64,000 nt of DNA from Sipunculus nudus (Eukaryota; Annelida; Sipuncula; Golfingiida; Sipunculidae). The position numbers and the translations under genes are program-made. The notes below the pieces were generated by a model. It saw nothing but the letters and a program-made list of their open reading frames with translations. It did no database searches and was not told where the DNA came from. Location of the stretch: NCBI GenBank assembly GCA_026874595.1, contig CM049320.1:42108714-42172713 (forward strand). Reading direction: 5' to 3'. Positions 12,556 through 25,200 of the stretch are shown piece by piece; the stretch's first letter is position 1, and every line of letters begins with the position of its first letter.

Positions 12556-13700
12556 AAACTCTGATCAGTACTGCACGTGGGATTTCCTTCAATTGTATAC
12601 AAAATTCAACTTTGCTTAGGCCTTCCCGTGGTGTTTCATTCCATGTAATACTAGCTTAAACTGTGATCAGGCCTGCACGTAGTATTTCATTCCATGTGAA
12701 ACTGAATTCAACTCTGATCAGGCCTGCACGTGGTATTTAATTACATGTGATACTGGCTTAAACTCTGATCAGGCCTGCACGTGGTGTTTCATTCGATGTG
12801 AAACTGAATTCAACTTTGATAAGGCCTGCACGTGGTATTTAATTCAATGTGATACTAGCTTAAACTCTGATCAGACCTGCACGTGGTATTTAATTCAATG
12901 TGATACTAGCTTAAACTCTGATCAGCACTGCACGTGGTATTTAATTCCATGTGATACTAGCTTAAACTCTAATCAGGCCTGCACGTGGTATTTAATTCCA
13001 AGTGATACTAGCTTAAATTCTGATCAGGCCTGCACGTGGTATTTCATTCCATGTGATACTAGCTTAAAGTCAGATTAGCACTGCACGTGATAAGTCATTC
13101 CATATGATACTAGCTTAAAATCAATTCAGCACTGCACATGATATTTCATTTAATGTGATACTAGCTTAAAGTCAGATCAGCACTGCACGTGATATTTCAT
13201 TCCATATGACACTAGCTTGAAGTCAGATCGCACTGCACGTGATATTTCATTCCATATGATACTAGCTTAAAGTCAGATCAGCACTGCACGTGATATTTCA
13301 TTCCATATGATACTAGCTTAAAGTCAGATCAGCACTGCACGTGATATTTTATTCCATATGATACTAGCTTAAAATCAGATCAGCACTGCACGTGATAAGT
13401 CATTCCCATGTGATGTTAACTTAAAATCTGATGAGGACAGCCCATGGGATTTCATTTCACGGAATATTCCATTCTATGTCGTACTTGCCAACTAAAACTA
13501 TGACTGCATGTAGCATTCCATTCCAAGACAAACTGACTGCAGGTATCATTTCATAGCGTGTCATAACTAGCCAAAACTAAATGTGGTGTCCCTTAAATCA
13601 TCAAACTAGGACTGTTCGTGGTATTCCATATCATACTAGCTTAAAATCTGACCAGGATTGCACGTAGCATTCCGTTTTTTTTTTCATACTATTTTTTTAA
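12556..13700. repeat. ~52-bp minisatellite with a CACGTG in most units
   Basis: Tandem units of 51-53 bp, each with a TGATCAG-like start, CTGCACGTG, a TTTCATTCCAT-like block and ATACTAGCTTAAA. I count 14 CACGTG palindromes between 12,574 and about 13,395. Two subfamilies are arranged in blocks: GGCCTGCACGTGGTATTT units on the left (to about 13,050) and GCACTGCACGTGATATTT units on the right (to about 13,420). Units at both ends are decayed; the right edge fades out near 13,700. The array ends about 1.4 kb upstream of the TMEM26 start codon. CACGTG is the canonical E-box core, but any regulatory role is inference. Confidence 0.92.
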
Positions 13701-14257
13701 ACCTGATTAAGGCAGCATGCGAAATTCCATTCCTGGTCATATACTAAATAAATTCGACACAGGACTGCAAATAACATACTATTTAATGTTATGCTTTCTG
13801 TTAGCGGACAATTGTTTTCTTTCGTAAAAGCAAAACCGTGTTTTGTTTCGCAAAAATTTATTTAGATATTAGGCATGGTGACTGATGATACCTGTTCTGC
13901 TGAATTAAAAAAGGTCCCCAAGTCCAGGAAGGAGAAGGGTCAGGCCAAAAATTAGTCTGAAACCCTTGGAAAACGTTTCGGCAGCTGAAAAAGGGGATAT
14001 ACTTTCACGCCAATTAATATTGCTGTAATTCTGCTTTAATGATTAAAGGTTTCTTGTGGTGACCTTACACAGGCTATATATTCTGTCATTTATAGTTACT
14101 TCTTTTTAACGATATCTTTTGTTATCTTCAGGTTATGATTTTCCTTCCCAACAATGGCACAGGAGACGAGGATCTAGTTTGTCATCTTCTTTCCATGTAC
14201 TTATTCGCAGAAAATGGCTACTTTTCATTGTATTTTATTTTATGGTCATTTAGTTGT

Positions 14258-14288
<31 letters not shown>

Positions 14289-15087
14289 CTTTAAAATTTC
14301 ATAAATTTTCATTAAAAATTTCATTTAGTTTGACTCACTATCAAGTTATACCTCTCGGTTACAAAAGGCAAATCTTACCGTTTAATCATTGATGAACCAC
14401 ACAAGATCAGCAGACTAGATATCGTATTGAAATTTGAAGTTGTATAGTCTATGCGTTCAGGAGCTGTTGGGCAAATATACGACAATAATTTAAAAAGTAG
14501 TGTTCTAAGTATTCAGCTCTTTTGATAATTTATTCCGTATTTGGTTTATAATCCATATTGTAAAATAAAATTGTATTAGTGTACATTTTAAAATAAAAGT
14601 TAACAGGACTATACATATTTTTCTCTTTTCTTGTAGCTGTCATATGGAGTTATCCGATTTCCGGTTTGACACCATGAGCATCATCCATGCCAGTCCTCGT
14701 GTCGGATCATCTTTACCTGGCATTCTTGCCCATCATCCGGACAATTACTGACGGTAATACAAGGGACAGTGTATGATTCTTGTGTAAGATACGTTGGGGA
14801 CAGACAGTTAAGAATCTCCTAATCTAGATTCATCGTTATGTTTATGTTATTTGAAAAAAAAACAGGTTGTGAGAAGAATAAAAGAAAATTCCATTATTAC
14901 AGACCAAAGTTATGAAGAATCAACGATTATTCAAAACACATGGACAGATAAGTTGCATACATTGCTATGATATTGTTATAATTCCGCATCTAGGATTCAC
15001 GGATTATTCCGCGGATTATTTTGAAAAAATACAATCCAAATTAGGAAGATTTATCTAAGCTAGTCACTTGCAGGACAAGATTGAGTC
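13701..15087. other. Upstream region of TMEM26; promoter not identified
   Basis: AT-rich, with a TA run (about 14,260-14,281). Two splice-acceptor-like sites lie here: TTTTCTTGTAG ending near 14,637 and CACTTGCAG ending at 15,073. The second would put a 5' UTR/coding exon border 14 bases before the start codon, implying an untranslated first exon upstream. I could not locate that exon or a TATA/Inr promoter. Confidence 0.4.
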
Positions 15088-15278
15088 ATGGGTTGTAACG
15101 TCATATTTCGTGCCTTGCTGGTCAGAGTATTATTCGCTTGTCACGGTCTCCTGGCAATATGGCTGCTTTTCAATACAACTAAGGACTCGCGTGCATGGTA
15201 CATCGCTGTGGCGCTTGGCGGCCTCGTTCTGGAAACACTGGTCACCATGTTCAAACAACAAGGCAAAGAGTGGAAATG
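15088..15278 (+). CDS. TMEM26: TMEM26 coding exon 1
   Basis: Encodes residues 1-63 and two bases of Trp64, covering membrane segments 1 and 2. It starts at ATGGGTTGTAACGTC and ends TGGAAATG before the donor GTAAGTGA. I chose this Met because the hydrophobic first segment begins right after it, as in the family. The frame also stays open past the donor to TAA at 15,280-15,282, but the join to exon 2 restores the conserved 'KWF' context. Confidence 0.92.
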
Positions 15279-16214
15279 GTAAGTGATAATGAAACATTCA
15301 CTGTTCTGTTATTCATCTTCTTTTCTAGAATGGACGATTCTAGTTATATAAATTGTCATGTTGTACACTCCCTCCATGATCCTGACTTCAAATCAAATAT
15401 ATCCAATACATTTGATGAAATATATTAAAGACTTTGTGCTTTTAATGATTGTAAATGTGTATTACATACAATGGCGTCAATCTTCAAGGGTGCGGGATGA
15501 CCCATAGAGGTAGGTTGAAGCAACTGTTTTGTAAACCTACACGAATATTGTACTCCGTCTTTGTTTCAGGAAAATCTGAAAGAAAAGACACTGATGATAA
15601 AGATATCTGCTTGATCGAACAAACACCTATATAATAAACCTGAGTAATTCATTAATTTAAAAATCAACAATAATACATATCTTTATACAATATTGGTATG
15701 TTTACACTTATTCAGAGAGTTGGCTCTAACCATACTGTGCAATCAGTTTTAAATTGATCATTTAAATGTGATTATGCCAACCATTTTTTTTTATCAAACT
15801 GACTTTACATTAACATTAATATATCAACGGCGCTTTATAATCTCTTTCCATCTGTAATGTATCCGTTCATATACTATAAAATTATGCAAAATTGCATGGT
15901 TGGAATCTCTTGCATATAGATAATTTTGTCTGGCAACCTTTTGTTCATGGGGTCTTTTAAGTTCTGTGAACAGTAATTAATAGCATATTTCTGTAATTTG
16001 CTTTGAATAATATATTTAGCGGTATAATAAATTGTATCTGACATATGTACCATTAGTTGCATACATAGGTCAGTGTTGTGTTTACTGTAAATATTTATCG
16101 ATCTTTAATCTCCAGCTATAACTATATCAAAATATATCTACCCATGATAAAAGGTATATAGGTATATATTACCAAATCTATACAGTAACTGATACAATAT
16201 ACAGTACCTGATAT

Positions 16215-16267
<53 letters not shown>

Positions 16268-19200
16268 GTATATATATATATACAGAAGAGGCTAGTTCGA
16301 ATAAAACCATGTATCATGTGTTCTTTTTGCAATTTAGAGGAAAATACTCCCGGTTTATATAAATTTCACATACATGTTTTTCGATATCTATATATTTTTT
16401 TGCGGTTGAGACAAAGCAAAAAAAAGCCAATGTCCCGTGTCAGAAATGACGCTATGATGAAAATATTAATAGTGCAAATGTCCTTGTATTTTCCATATTT
16501 CCATATTAAGGGCGCAGATAGTAAAGTAATCTTCAGAGTTTTATACTGCGTATTATTAAACACGCACTTCAATGATTCCGAATGATGTTTTAAGGTTATC
16601 AGTAATGCCCTCAGTGGTCTTGTCAAATATCTTAAGATATCCTGCTTCAGAAGCACTTGACAAATTCTTAATAAAATAATTGACCGAATTACTGACCTCA
16701 TCGGGCAAAATGATTTAACTAAAAGATTTGTGATAGCGGGGTCTCGGGTCTTCTGTTGGCGATGAATCAAGTCGGGTTAAAGCAGGCCGCCTCTCCTCGA
16801 CCATCAAGTCACTATAATGTCTCTTGACAGATTATCAACAAACTCAGCTGGCTAAAATTGATGGATCTTCACCAAATAATAGTACGCTGCCCGTTGCCAT
16901 GTTGTCTAGCAATGAATGAGTGAACATTCTGCCATGCCCACATTCATTCCCTGTGAAAGGAGGACCGGCAGTCGTCTTGTCTTTGTTGCGTAGCAACCAA
17001 TATTTCCCGCGCAATTTAAACCAAGATCAGGAATTATACTTATTATGTCTCCCTCTTTAAAATAAATATAAATTTATTTATTTTACATGTATTGAACAAA
17101 TAATTATTATAACTAATCGCGGCACTCTCCATGGCTCAAATGGTGGCGAACGGTAGTCTGTCGGGGTGGCGGAAACCGGAGAAAACCACCGGCCTTGAAC
17201 GGGCAAACTATACAACCCACTCTCATGGCCACCTTAGGGATCGAGCCCGGGTCGCCAGCGAAGAGAGTCGTGCGTTTTACCCCTCGACTGTATAAACTCG
17301 ATTGTGCATATACCATTGGAATAATATTTAAGTTATATTAATGTGTAAGCGGCTTATTACATTCATTATATGTTTTATTACATGTTTGTCTCGTCAAAAT
17401 AACTCATTCAGCTAGTCGTTTGTTGTAAATGGACTACTGTCACAAAGGATTCTGTCACAAAGGATTGGAGCCTTAATTATCAGGGTTTTCAAGAAACAGC
17501 GAGGGTAGTTGTCACTGATGTTTGAGATTTCTACGGGACGCTCGATTCTGAGATTTTAAGGATTCCGCTGGTTTGGCACAAGACCCGATAAAAAAGTAAT
17601 TAACATGTTCAAGCGTTTCAATACAGATCTCTCCACTCGTAATCACTTTTAAATGGAGACTCTAAACTTGTACATGGATCTTTTGGACCTCCTTTATTCC
17701 TCGGGACTTCATCCCCCCCTGCGATTCAAGGACTCTCCAAATAATGTTTCGCCTGTCGACAGCCCTGATTGATAGAGTGAATATATACAGTGTGCATATA
17801 CAACGACGTTACAACAATGTTTTATACATATATACTAAAGAATCATATTACTTTTAAATCTGAGCTCAACATAACCACATGACAGCCATTCGAAGATTTT
17901 ACAAAGAGTATATAAGCTTATTAGACAAACTAGATGTTTTCCGTATATATAAATATACTACAGTGAAGTATAAACCGCCTACTAAAGAATAATATTAAGC
18001 GGAGGGATGATATCAACATAACCTACGGCGTTTATATCGGTCCGCTGCGTGTACTGTTTTTGCTAGAGAGCGTATTACAAAAAGAACTGCAGCTGTCGAA
18101 CCTTCCATCAGTCGTCACTGGTTATTCTTGATGTATTTATTATTTACCTGAAAATAGCCTTGTGTTTGCTAACACCTGCCAGGTGACCTTTATAACACTA
18201 AATCAATATCCCGAGGGTACCTGGTTTGACCATATAATTCACAGGTGCTGCTAATTGGCACTTCCGGTCAACATTTTTATCATGAATTTGTTGGTATATC
18301 GTGTTTTCAAAGCACCCATGTCTTCGTTTAAGCACAAATCATATATATTGTAAGAAAATACAAGAAAAGTCTAGTTTACAGGGATAAAAGCAAATATGAC
18401 GGTTGCGAGGGCCATGCCATGCTATTGCATAAGATAAATTCTCTCTGACCATTCATGCATGGAGTTGTAGAGGGTTTTTCTGGTTCCAGTAACAGACAGG
18501 GTAATTTTCCTCTTGTCTATGGTACATTTACCTTGCCTGTTCCCTCTCTACGTGAGGTTTAAAAAAATGTTCATTTTTTCCACCAAAGTTTAACAGGTAA
18601 TCTTATATTATTTAAAAAAAAAAACTCATAGCCGCGACAAAATAATTCATGTTTAGTTTGAAACATCAAGCACGTGTCATCAAGGAAAAGGGTTACTAAG
18701 CTGGATGGACCCGAGGCTCCGAATTTCCTTTTTAATTCTTTATAAAAATATTTGGCTTCGTTAGATCAACGTATTCATTATCTCAGTTTTGGTACAGTCG
18801 AGGAAATATAAGCGTCACCATGAACAAAACGGTGACTGAAAACGAGTATCCGTGAAATTTGGTTCCCTGTGGACTAGTGCCTGTGACAAAGTTGTATTCG
18901 TACCATTATAAATTACAAATGAGCTTTTTCGGTATTTGCTTGCAGAATTAATCGAAATGTTCGTCAGTTTGCAATGTGTATATGCTAAGGAGCTGAATCA
19001 ACAAACAAAAAAGTCTGACAGTGGAGGTTTAGAACTATCAAGTGAACTGTTTATGATCTGTCATGAACTATGGATGCCTTTTTGGTTCGGTTGAATGGTC
19101 TAAAAACCACTGCTCGTCAAAAAGTCCGCATCTTGTTTTATTATTTGCAATAAATCCTTAGTAAGGTCGTTAACCTTTTCAAAGATCATTTAACAACAAT

Positions 19201-22200
19201 ACCAAATGTTTATTGATAGCAAATCCAGTGGTCAAGTAAACAGGTTACACATACACAAGAGAAGAACCCTGTGTTCTTTTCCAGGTTTAAACATTTGTTT
19301 AGTTGCTTTAATTTTGTTTCCTGAAGGAGCTCTTTGTTTTGAATACAGTAAGAAAAACTTAAGAACATGGGGTATTTCATTGTCATAAGCTTAATATGTA
19401 ATAATTTGTAATATGTAATTATTTGTAATATGTCATAATTTGTAATATGTAATAATTTTGAATCGGGATGACTGTTTGGGTTGTTTTAAATCATTTCGGA
19501 ATAGATTAATAAATGGACATCAGAACAATAAACATTCAAGTTAATCACACCAATAAAGTATATTTTAATATATTACTTGTCACTGTAATTAAGTCAAAAA
19601 GTAAATTTGGCAATTTTTACTGCAATAAACTAAGATTCGTTTCATAACAAAGTTCAGTAATATTATCAATTATCCATATACAATAATGCCTGTTTACGTT
19701 GTCTTTGTGCTCATGGGTGTTTGGACGTACTGATTTTAGCCGTGATTAGCAGCAAATATATAACTCTGCCGGCGGTCATAACTGACAGCGGACGAAGTCC
19801 CACGGGGGTCATTCACTGTGTAAATGCCAGCAGCCGGTCAGTCTGTTCGATTTGTTTATGTTGCCGGTCAGAATATGGCAAATTCTCAGATCCAATATTG
19901 CTATATTAGCAAACGTTCGCTAATTCATGGATCTATTTCAGCGAGCTTCTAAGCGGCCCTACAGCCCCGGTGTAAGTACATACATGATCGAGTGAAACCC
20001 GCGGTCAAGCAGTTCGATTAAACATCAATCAGTCCGCCAGAACATCTTTGTCAACTTCCTGACCACAGATTCATCATCTTATGTTTGTTAGATACATTTA
20101 CAGATTATTGTTATCACTGTCAAACAGCGTAACCTTTATCATACCGGACTTCGGTTGACCACTTACTCTCCACGAATAAGAAGGGTTTATTTCCTCGTGC
20201 GCTATTGCACATAGCAGTATTTGATTAAACCTACAGGTGATACCTTTTTTGGCAATGATAAGAAAATTTTGGTAAGGAATAAGCTATTACAGTCATTGGG
20301 AAAACGTCTATCCTTATAGCAAAACCTACCATTAGTGACTGATTTAAATCAGAAAAAAAATCACATTTATACAAAAGCAAAATCTGCAATGTTTCTTCAA
20401 AAAACAAAAATATTTATCATTTTAAAGTTTACTTTATATACGGGTAAGGCGATAATAATGAATTTGATAATTAGTATATAAGATACAAGAATTATACTCC
20501 AAAACGAAAGCGCATGCGCATATATGCAATATATGAATTGTGCATTTTTTGTATACCTATAGGTTTTTTTTCAGAACATAGATATGACAAATGTTACTAA
20601 TACGTACAATAATATAGCCTTAGGTTCTGGGGACTACTCCGTTACCCTGGTAATAAGATATGGTACATGTTTTCATCTAATGATGATTTTTGCTTACATA
20701 TATTTTGAGTTGTTCTGTATGTTAAACATATTTTTATGCGAGTTTATAAAAGAAATATCGACAAAAATACATTCCTGTGACGTTGCAGAATTAATTAAAA
20801 TGTTTGTCAGTTTCAATGTGTATGTACAGTGATTTGAATTAAACAAAAGTTGTATACATACGTCTTAAGCACGCACGCTTCCAGATTTGAAGCAATAAAC
20901 AGACGTTTGACCAGCAGACGGGAAAACAACGTAGGCCTCGGGTACATGGAACTAAAACGACGGTCCGCCTGCTGCTACATCATCTGGTCACAGTCAGATC
21001 ACAAACCTGCCACAGGCAGTGCATGCCAAGGTTGATAGAACTATTTGAACCCAGACATTTGTACACGTAAGATCAAGAATACCGAAGATTTAAATATTAA
21101 ATGTAAATGATGGCACAGGAATTATAATTTATTACTCAATCATAGCGTTCAACGTTTTATTTGGGCGAGTTTGTAAACTTAGTCACGAAGACATTTTACT
21201 CTATTGTTAATGTACCTTTTCTAATAATTACGAATTTTCCCTAGATACGCTGTCGTTTTTAGAACTCACGATTCACCTGAAGGACCTCTTCAGGATATTG
21301 TGGTTCTTCATTCTTTGTGCTGGTTTTACACCTGGCAAGAATTCCTTCAATAACATCCCCTAAACATTCTTCGGGGACAAAGTTACTGTTTATACTTTGC
21401 TGTTAGGCAAGAGTAAAAATTATGTAAGGAAATACACGCATTTACATGTAAAGCCTACCTGTATACATTTCCTACCAGTCTAAACAATATGAGTATTTTC
21501 CCTGTTTTAAATAAGTTTTGCTGTTAAAAAAAATAGCTCACTGTGGTACATACAAATTTATCCTTTTTTACATTTATTCTTGTGTATTACGCATAAAGAA
21601 ATAGAATCGATTAAAAATATTAAATTAAGAATAATGCCAGTTTAAATTAAATTCTGTTAAAAAACAATATTTAGGCCTAGATGGATTTACTCAATTCAGC
21701 TGAACTGGATTATAGCAGGTCCACGTAAATGCATGTTGATTAAAGGATTATTGGACTGCTAGCAGCATTTCTAAACATGACGCTGTAATTAGCCAGCGTG
21801 TTTCATCTCAGCTCGCGGTTCGTCCAGACAGTCTCTGACGTCGACTGGGCTGTATATGTGTTAAGTGCTGGTACTTACTGGTAGTCCAAGCTGCAGCCGG
21901 GCTGGACAGTAATCTGTGACTGGACATTAACAGGTGGTGCTGACTGCTGTCAGCGTCTGCCAGTCATAGAAATTATGAACATTCTCTTGGGTCAGAAATG
22001 CCTATGATATATCTAATTTAGTATGAGCATTCTGGTTAAGAATAGAATGGGTATTACCACAACAGTTATAAATACACCATACAAATACAATACTTACTCT
22101 CTTGGGTTTACAGAAAATACTAATTCTTTGCAAGAATAAATCATCCGCTAAGTATATATGGCAAAATGCTATATAGTCGAAAGTCTTTCAACAGTGTATA

Positions 22201-25200
22201 CAGGGCCACGCTTCACTAACACGGGTTCTCCTAATGAATGGCAGAGCAAGCACTGGCCCTAATTTCTGTCAATGGGCGGCTTGAAATTGGGGACAGCTGA
22301 ATAGGATGTGCGTCACGATGGAAATTGAGACAATGTAAGAAAAACAAAACAGATATGATGATGAACCAGATTACCTCTATGAGTGTTACCCTAAATCTCT
22401 TAAAAAAATTGATGAAAATCTTATCATTCTTTCGCATGAAGGTGCTAACATCCAAACAAACGAAGCACGAGCTCATACTAACTACGACTCCCGGCTGTGC
22501 TATAAGGAGTGCTTCACAAAGTTCGCACATTTTATTCACTTACATGTCACTTATTTGATGCTTGTAAACCAACAGTGCAATTTATATCAGCAGCGGAGTG
22601 AAAGAGCTCTGGCTGTTTGTAGATTCTGTAATTTGCAAAAAATTGATGTACTACATACGAAAAGTTTGAAATCATCTAAAACCACCTTTTTTTTAAAGAA
22701 ACTTAAAAATAACCAGAAAAAATATGAACAAGTAATTTTCAAATTTAAAAGGAAGAGAATGTGAAAAGTTTTTTTTTGTAAAAAAAAAATACTGTAAAAG
22801 AGTAATTAGTGGTATAATTACTTACTTTACTCAGGATACTGTGGTTGCCTTTTTCTAGTCGGATAAATTCCACAGAGCTTTCGATCCATAACGACTTAAT
22901 CCAAATACAGATCGGCCAGTTTGAAAAAAATGGCTTTAGATGAATTCTTATAATTTGTTGTTGAAATTCAATTGTTTTATACATATCATTGGGTTGTCTC
23001 TGACACTGTGAATTTCATTTCATATATTATCAAGTAAGAAAAAATAATCTTCTACAAAAAAGACTGTTCCATTCAGTGAGCCAGATTAAATGAAGAGCTA
23101 TGTCTTATGTAGCGGGAAATCAAAGACAGTACTGATACCAGAGCGTTGATTACACAGTCTGTCACCAGAAGTGTGTTCATATCAATTTGGTTTGTAAAAC
23201 TATGCTTATATCTATGCTTATTAAGTAAATAGCAGAGAATTCTGTGTAACACATAAACTTCAAAGTCCTTTTTACTGTAGCCAAGTTTAAGTAAAACACA
23301 AGAGAGAAAAGCAACTTGATGCTTTTGGACTTAATTTTTGTACCTGTTTCATTTATTATTTATTATTTGTTAGGCTAAGTCCTAAAACTGCATGCAAATC
23401 TAATTTTTTGAAAATCATGTTATTTGCTTTAACAAAAATGGATATTTTTACAAGATACTAGTGGCATGCCTCTCATAGCAGCTACTATTGTTCCCAAATA
23501 TAGTTTTTTGTTTCATCTTCATTAGCCAAAGCAATGCACTTGTGGGGAACTAAGGCACCATACAATGACTAATGAGTTTTTATTTAATGCCTGTCCATCG
23601 TCTCAAATTATGGCACATCAGAATTGAAGATACGGTTTATTTATGTCACTGGACCTGAATATGTTTTTTGAGTGGAATGTGTAAAAGCACCAGCACTTGT
23701 TTTATTTGGGATTTATAGAGTATTTAGGTAAAGGGCTTACGAGTGCGCCAGGTTCAGGCGTCTGTTTACTGGACCAATCAATGCTACAATCAGGTGAGCT
23801 CAACGGGTGCATGTAGAATGACCAAAAGCTGCGTTGTAGCAAATTGCACCTGCATGTACTTTGCTTTGGAGAAGTTTTTTTTTTTTGCAGATTCGCACAA
23901 TGCTTTGTGATAAATTTACGTTATACAGATTTTCAAGCCATTTCTAATATTGCTGTGTCATATGCATCTGCCTGTCAAAATGCCAAACTTTACAGATTTC
24001 GGACAAAACGTTACGTTCTTCTGTTTCAATAACCAAAAAAAATATCATTTCTAAACTTGCATGTTTTCATGCCAGAGTTTTTTAAAAGAAGTTTTTTTAT
24101 TACCAACGTGATTTCATATCGGCTAGACAAATGGATATTCCCAGAATGTGCACTGGGGACCGCAGTGGTAACAAACACAGGTGGAAACGTCAGATTGCCG
24201 CATGGAACTAGTTAACATTTATCCAACTATAGTTCTGTCCTAAAGGGAGCGATACATTTCCCGTACGATAAGAAATGGTTAAACGTCGTTCCATACAACA
24301 ACGACATGTACATGTATTATATAATTTAAAAATTGTGAGTCATGTTTTCTTAGGTAAGTTAATTTTACCATTTTTTTCAAGAGTGTTTTGTGATCTGACA
24401 TATATTCAGATCTCGCTTTTTGCTGAATAAGCAACATCAATGTAAACAAGATACATATATGCAATTGCAAAACGATCATTGGAAGCTCCCAACCCCCCCC
24501 CCCCCCCCGGTCGGAAACTGGTCGATAATTGTGGATCAGCTGTGGAGTGAACGGCTTTTGAAATAGGTCAAGGTCATAGATAAGTGTCAGGTGCAAATCT
24601 GTGTGTCCGAGAACTAATGCACCTAAATATCAGCTTTTGAAAATAAGCCATATTTTAGATCTAGCACAAGCAGAAAATGGTGAACGAAAGAGAAGAAAAG
24701 AAATTGTAATCAATAACCCGTGTAAGTCTTCCCGATAAGGCTTAAACAGTCCAAATAACTATACCGATTATAAGTACAGGTAACTGGAATAAAAAAAAAA
24801 GGTCTTAATTTATAGGGCCCGGTGTGCCGCATGAACGCTTAATTGGAGTTTGCACAGCAGTTAGAAAAAAAATCTTCGGCGACACATCAGTCTGTGCACC
24901 CTTTTCTAAAAACGGAAACTCCTAGCACCGATTTCTTACAAATTTCAGAAAACCCATTACCTAAAGCATAAATACTCAACATGAGTAAAAGTCTACACTT
25001 CCGGGTTTAACAGTTATCAACGCGTGGAAAATATGATTTGCTTCAAAGCTTCTCATAAAATACAAATTTTTTTTTTACATTGTTTAGTTAATTTCAAATG
25101 TTGAATCATCTTCTGAGGGTTTCATGAAGGATCCATACCCGGATGAACCATTTAGGACACACACATATATACAGTGGAACTCCGCAATGACGACCACCTT

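Noticed and set aside
13426-13470. Another CTGATGA followed by a GAAA-like word, also seen near 15,591, 53,464 and 57,321
   Set aside because: No pairing stem I and no second core at the right distance, so these are not hammerheads.
15279-15428. Extended reading of TMEM26 exon 1 and downstream frame to 15,428
   Set aside because: The donor GTAAGT at 15,279 and the exact phase match to exon 2 restore the family sequence. The downstream frame is intronic and AT-rich.
16366-16770. 134-codon frame on the - strand
   Set aside because: No recognisable domain, no adjoining splice partner, and a different frame of the same strand looks equally protein-like. Treated as chance in intron 1.
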